A stretch of DNA of 9,274 nucleotides from Nitrospinaceae bacterium (lineage in GTDB: Bacteria > Nitrospinota > Nitrospinia > Nitrospinales > VA-1). Every line of letters begins with the position of its first letter. Position 1 is the stretch's first letter. Positions 6,291-9,274 of this stretch are shown here, piece after piece. Location of the stretch: NCBI GenBank assembly GCA_016763735.1, contig JAESTE010000032.1, positions 1-9,274 on the forward strand, in the 5' to 3' direction. A model generated the notes under the pieces. The model was not told the origin of the DNA. It saw nothing but the letters and a program-made list of their open reading frames with translations, and ran no database searches. Both the position numbers and the translations under genes were made by a program.

Positions 6291-6358
6291 TCCGCCGCAA
6301 GCGGACGGGGTATCCGGCAAAGATTTTTATTTAAAATGCGTGGCAAGCCACGGGGAAT
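6291..6358. repeat. Two tandem hairpin repeat units upstream of proB
   Basis: Unit 1 folds as TCCGC (6291-6295) with GCGGA (6301-6305). Unit 2 folds as CGTGGC (6339-6344) with GCCACG (6347-6352). Both contain GCAAGC (6297-6302, 6343-6348) followed by ACGGGG (6305-6310, 6350-6355) and then TAT or AAT, so they look like two diverged copies about 45 bases apart. The arrangement is reminiscent of REP-like palindromic repeats. The unit around 66-98 at the window start shares GGGTATCCGG with unit 1. The spacer between hydrolase and proB (6247-6397) holds nothing else except the palindrome at 6363-6374. Confidence 0.45.
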
Positions 6359-6362
6359 AAAA

Positions 6363-6374
6363 CCCACTAGTGGG
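6363..6374. promoter_or_regulatory. 12-bp perfect palindrome just upstream of proB
   Basis: CCCACTAGTGGG reads the same on both strands and ends 23 bases before the proB ATG. It could be a binding site for a dimeric regulator, or part of the adjoining hairpin repeats. No sigma70 promoter is evident around it, and proB has no clear Shine-Dalgarno, so local structure may influence proB expression. Function is inference. Confidence 0.3.
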
Positions 6375-6397
6375 ATTCAAATTTACATATCTTAAAT

Positions 6398-7552
6398 ATG
6401 ATTCGACAGGACATTTTAAAAAATATCAAGCGAGTGGTTATAAAGATCGGCAGCAGTGTTATCTCTAACAGGGATAAGGGGCGATCTTCACTTGAGTGTG
6501 GCTTGAGTAAAGACTGGGTGAGGCATTACGCTCGTCAGATAAAGCTGATTCAAGATAAGGGATACGATGTGGTGTTGGTATCTTCCGGTGCGATCATGGC
6601 GGGTCGTGAAAGGTTGGGGCTGAGTCGAGCCGATCTTACAATCCCAGAAAAGCAGGCCTGCGCTGCAATCGGCCAGAGTTTTCTCATGCACACTTATGAA
6701 AAAGCTTTTGAAAAAAAAGATATAAAGGTTGCGCAGATTTTGTTGAGTCATGACGACCTGGGCAATCGCCGCCGTTACCTGAACGCAAAACATACTATAG
6801 AAGCTCTTTTAGAGCGCAATGTCATTCCCATTATCAATGAAAATGATTCTGTTACGGTTGAAGAGATCAAGATTGGGGATAATGACACGCTTTCCGCTAC
6901 GGTTGCCTGTTTGGTTGATGCACAACTTTTGATTATTCTTTCAGATGTTGAGGGTCTGTTTAATCGGGACCCTTCTATAAAGAAAAAAGGTGAAAAGGCA
7001 GAGCTGATTTCACATGTTGCCCGTGTGAATGAAGAGATTGAGCGTATAGCGGGAAAGAGTAACAATCGGTTAACAGTAGGAGGGATGTTTACCAAGGTGG
7101 TTGCAGCAAAAAAGACAATGAGTTTTGGTATTCCCACTTTGGTTGTGAATGGACTGGATGAAAAAGTGTTGGAAAATATATTTTCCGGTAAGGATGTGGG
7201 CACTTTGTTCTGGTCGGGAAAAGGCAAGATTCGCGGCCGCAAGCACTGGATCGCCCACACCCTCAAGCCGGCAGGGACTCTTGTTGTCGATGCAGGGGCG
7301 AGAAAGGCTTTGGTAGAAAGAGGCAAGAGTTTGCTACCCGCCGGGTTGATAAAAATTAAAGGTGAGTTTGAATTTGGCAAAGCGGTCATGATTGTCGATG
7401 AGGAGGGCAAAGAAATCGGTCGTGGTCTCGTCAATTATAATTCCCGCGACTTGCTGCAAATTAAGGGAATGAAAACCCCGGCTATCAAAAAAATGATCGG
7501 TGAATCATTTTATGAAGAGGTGATTCACCGGGACGATTTGGTAATTTTTTAA
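6398..7552 (+). CDS. proB: Glutamate 5-kinase (ProB) with C-terminal PUA domain
   Basis: ProB phosphorylates L-glutamate with ATP to gamma-glutamyl phosphate, the first and feedback-regulated step of proline synthesis in the cytoplasm. The 384-residue product has the two-domain form: an amino-acid-kinase domain (about 10-265) and a PUA domain (about 288-366). Visible motifs are VVIKIGSS with Lys16, VSSGAI (61-66), INEND (146-150), GDND (160-163), LSDVEGL, and GGMFTK (228-233) with Lys233. YNS and HRDD near the C-terminus are also family features. The N-terminus carries about ten extra residues before the first strand, and a short insertion (RDKGRSSLE) follows the first motif. proA is not adjacent. 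A YkgJ-type gene follows after 24 bases. No Shine-Dalgarno is seen before the ATG. Confidence 0.97.
   Translation: MIRQDILKNIKRVVIKIGSSVISNRDKGRSSLECGLSKDWVRHYARQIKLIQDKGYDVVLVSSGAIMAGRERLGLSRADLTIPEKQACAAIGQSFLMHTYEKAFEKKDIKVAQILLSHDDLGNRRRYLNAKHTIEALLERNVIPIINENDSVTVEEIKIGDNDTLSATVACLVDAQLLIILSDVEGLFNRDPSIKKKGEKAELISHVARVNEEIERIAGKSNNRLTVGGMFTKVVAAKKTMSFGIPTLVVNGLDEKVLENIFSGKDVGTLFWSGKGKIRGRKHWIAHTLKPAGTLVVDAGARKALVERGKSLLPAGLIKIKGEFEFGKAVMIVDEEGKEIGRGLVNYNSRDLLQIKGMKTPAIKKMIGESFYEEVIHRDDLVIF
7498..7530 (+). repeat. 10-bp perfect inverted repeat at the 3' end of proB
   Basis: CGGTGAATCA (7498-7507) pairs perfectly with TGATTCACCG (7521-7530) around a 13-base loop, extended by possible G-U pairs on both sides. 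It lies inside the last codons of proB. A T6 run (7545-7550) follows only 14 bases later, so it is not a standard intrinsic terminator, but it could stall polymerase or protect or process the mRNA between proB and the next gene. Confidence 0.4.
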
Positions 7553-7576
7553 CCTCCTGATTAGTAAAGGTACTCT

Positions 7577-7987
7577 GTGATAAAATGGTGGGAAAAAGAA
7601 CCGCTGCGTTTTGAATGCCAGCCCGACTGCTTTAAATGCTGCACAAAACCCGGCATTGTTCATTTTGATCGTGAGGATATAAGAAACGCTGCCGACTATC
7701 TGGGTGTCCTCCCTGCGGAATTTAAGAAAACCTTTCTCATCCGAGATGATGGGGAATGGCTCCTCGAAGTCGGAGAAGACGGCGCACCCTGTAGCTTTCT
7801 AACGGATAAAGGATGCGGTATTCACGAAGGGAAACCAAAACAATGTCAGTCTTACCCTTTCTGGCGTGAGAATATGGATTCCAAAAATATGTGGAAACTG
7901 ATTGGCGGGTTTTGCCCGGGTATCGATATTGGACCCATGATAAAAATTGACACCATCAAATCCTTCCTCAAAAAATTCAGGCGCTAA
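7577..7987 (+). CDS. YkgJ-family CxxxCxxCC cysteine-cluster protein
   Basis: The 136-residue protein has eight cysteines placed as in the YkgJ/UPF0153 family, which is thought to bind a zinc or iron cluster: Cys14, Cys18, Cys21 and Cys22 (C-x3-C-x2-CC), then Cys72, Cys80, Cys90 (in KQCQSYPFW) and Cys113 (in GGFCPGI). The biochemical role of the family is not established. It probably starts at GTG 7577, preceded by AAAGG (7566-7570) with a 6-base gap; the nearby ATG at 7585 is out of frame. It follows proB by 24 bases on the same strand, so co-transcription is likely, but no functional link to proline synthesis is known. The C-terminus is short and basic (KKFRR). Confidence 0.88.
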   Translation: MIKWWEKEPLRFECQPDCFKCCTKPGIVHFDREDIRNAADYLGVLPAEFKKTFLIRDDGEWLLEVGEDGAPCSFLTDKGCGIHEGKPKQCQSYPFWRENMDSKNMWKLIGGFCPGIDIGPMIKIDTIKSFLKKFRR

Positions 7988-8164
7988 CCACTCGGCGTGG
8001 GGCCAATAGGTCAGGGCTTTTATGCCGATACCCTTGCCCGCAAGATTCTGGATATAAATTTTTAAAAAAGCCCATGTTTCATTTTTGCAAATAAAAACAA
8101 TAGCCGGTATCTCTCTGTTTTTTATAGAGTTGAGGATTCGGCTCTTTGGCCCTCCGCCGAGTAG
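7988..8164. other. Spacer with no recognised gene
   Basis: Between the YkgJ-type gene and the purA promoter I see no convincing gene or terminator. One long minus-strand frame crosses this spacer, but it also runs antisense through the 3' part of the YkgJ-type gene and into purA, which argues against it. Short pairings such as CCAC (7988-7991) with GTGG (7997-8000) are too weak to call. Confidence 0.5.
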
Positions 8165-8193
8165 TTGACAAGGGGGGAAGGGGTGAGCATAAT
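8165..8193 (+). promoter_or_regulatory. Strong sigma70-like promoter for purA
   Basis: A perfect TTGACA (8165-8170) is separated by exactly 17 bases from CATAAT (8188-8193), which matches five of six -10 positions. Transcription would begin near 8200 and leave a leader of about 45 bases. The leader ends in two T tracts (8219-8225 and 8228-8235) directly before the GGAG ribosome site (8236-8239), 6 bases from the ATG. No clear hairpin precedes the T tracts, so an attenuator is not supported, and no PurR-type operator is evident. Confidence 0.75.
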
Positions 8194-8245
8194 ACCGGGC
8201 TGGCCTCATAGGTATAGATTTTTTTAATTTTTTTTGGAGTAATTC

Positions 8246-9274
8246 ATGCCGGTTGTAGTGGTGGTAGGAATGCAGTGGGGAGATGAAGGCAAAGGCAAGA
8301 TCATCGACTTGTTTGCCGAAAATGTGGATGTAGTGGCTCGTTATCAAGGAGGCCATAATGCGGGGCATACCATTTGTTTTGATGAAAAAGAATTTGTTTT
8401 GCACCTCATTCCCTCAGGAATTTTCCACGATGGCAAACTCTGCGTGATCGGTAATGGAGTTGTGGTTGACCCTGTGGCACTGGCAGATGAAATGCGGCAG
8501 TTGGAAGAGATTAATGTCGAGCTGGAAGGCAGACTGGTTATCAGTGATCGGGCGAATTTAATCATGCCTTACCACGGAGTTAGTGATCAGGGTCGCGAAA
8601 AAGGCAATGGGAAGTTTGAGAAGATCGGTACCACAGGGAGAGGTATTGGCCCTTCTTATGCGGATAAAATTGCACGCTCTGGCATTCGAACCTGCGATTT
8701 GAGGGATGAAAAATACCTTCACAGTCGCTTGGAAGCAAACTATGAAGAAAAAAGTCAGGTGCTTAAAAGCCTTTATGGGAAACAACTGCCGGGCTTCGAT
8801 GGTCTTTTTGATGATCTGATGGTTTTTCGAGAGGTTATTCTTAAGTATCTTGTAGACACGAATGTATTGATGAATAACCTGATTTCACAAAATAAAAAAA
8901 TTCTTTGCGAAGGTGCACAAGGCACCATGTTGGATGTCGACCATGGGACGTATCCGTTTGTTACATCTTCCAATTCATCGGCGGGAGGCGCGTGTACAGG
9001 GCTTGCTATACCCCCTACAAAAATAGATCGAGTTCTTGGGGTAGTTAAAGCATACACCACCCGAGTTGGTGAAGGGCCTTTCCCAACAGAATTATTTGAT
9101 GATGACGGCAAACAACTGGGAAAAGTCGGGCATGAATTTGGTGCCACTACAGGAAGACAAAGACGTTGCGGCTGGTTCGACGCGGTAATCGCCCGATATG
9201 CTATCCAAATCAATGGAATCGACGCATTGATCCTGACAAAGATCGATGTGCTTGATGGATTCAAAACCATAAAA
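8246..9274 (+). CDS. purA: Adenylosuccinate synthetase (PurA), 3' end beyond the window
   Basis: PurA joins IMP and L-aspartate using GTP to form adenylosuccinate, the first committed step from IMP to AMP in the cytoplasm. The frame is open for 343 codons to the window edge; E. coli PurA has 432 residues, so roughly the last fifth is missing from view. The N-terminus GMQWGDEGKGK carries Asp13 (catalytic base) and the P-loop-like glycines, and QGGHNAGH carries His41, both at E. coli positions. IGTTGRGIGPSY, EGAQGTMLDVDHGTYPFVTSSN, TRVGEGPFPTEL, FGATTGRQRRCGW and LTKIDVLDG follow in the expected order. There is no frameshift or stop. It is preceded by its own promoter and a GGAG site, so it can be expressed independently of the genes upstream. 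Confidence 0.97.
   Translation, partial: MPVVVVVGMQWGDEGKGKIIDLFAENVDVVARYQGGHNAGHTICFDEKEFVLHLIPSGIFHDGKLCVIGNGVVVDPVALADEMRQLEEINVELEGRLVISDRANLIMPYHGVSDQGREKGNGKFEKIGTTGRGIGPSYADKIARSGIRTCDLRDEKYLHSRLEANYEEKSQVLKSLYGKQLPGFDGLFDDLMVFREVILKYLVDTNVLMNNLISQNKKILCEGAQGTMLDVDHGTYPFVTSSNSSAGGACTGLAIPPTKIDRVLGVVKAYTTRVGEGPFPTELFDDDGKQLGKVGHEFGATTGRQRRCGWFDAVIARYAIQINGIDALILTKIDVLDGFKTIK

Noticed and set aside
6775..7434. 219-codon minus-strand frame inside proB
   Set aside because: It is a shadow of a clearly coding gene, rich in Ser, Pro and Thr as expected for antisense frames.
8194..8235. Transcription attenuator in the purA leader
   Set aside because: The T tracts are present, but no stable hairpin precedes them.
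7799..8404. 201-codon minus-strand frame across the spacer before purA
   Set aside because: It is antisense to the 3' part of the YkgJ-type gene and the 5' end of purA and crosses the purA promoter. A central piece (about 7990-8110) reads plausibly, but no family is recognised.

Overview
The window reads as a chromosomal housekeeping stretch of a Gram-negative, LPS-bearing bacterium with moderate, slightly AT-leaning composition. The evidence is a Kdo-8-phosphate synthase gene (the Kdo branch of LPS core synthesis), a twin-arginine signal, a Sec signal peptide and a lipobox. The phylum cannot be fixed from these genes. A deltaproteobacterial or Nitrospinota-like lineage would fit, but that is a guess. 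There is no phage, plasmid, CRISPR, tRNA, rRNA or IS gene in view.

Layout. Bases 1-624 hold no gene I can defend. They contain a large imperfect fold (212-285) and two short perfect hairpins (310-329, 344-360). Next is a Tat-exported haloacid-dehalogenase-like protein (625-1395, +), bracketed by two related 25-bp hairpin repeats. A convergent minus-strand block follows: a secreted six-bladed Kelch propeller (1531-2514), a hairpin-rich spacer, kdsA (2666-3520), and a small receiver-like protein (3517-3963) whose stop overlaps the kdsA start as ATGA. A divergent spacer (3964-4089) separates this from a plus-strand series: nfeD (4090-5376), a lipoprotein-type alpha/beta hydrolase broken by one in-frame TAG (5389-6246), a hairpin-repeat spacer (6247-6397), proB (6398-7552), a YkgJ-type cysteine-cluster protein (7577-7987), a strong sigma70-like promoter (8165-8193), and purA, which runs off the right edge.

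Functionally this is mixed housekeeping: envelope synthesis (kdsA), membrane-protein quality control (nfeD), proline synthesis (proB without proA) and purine synthesis (purA). I see no new multi-gene defence or biosynthetic system, and I do not claim one. The points most worth following are: (1) the HAD protein has lost several residues that define L-2-haloacid dehalogenase chemistry while keeping the fold signature; (2) a receiver-like protein lacking the phosphorylatable aspartate is translationally coupled to kdsA; (3) the hydrolase has a CAG-to-TAG-like interruption with all catalytic residues downstream of it; (4) several families of short hairpin repeats populate the spacers, one pair showing a compensatory base change around the HAD gene.
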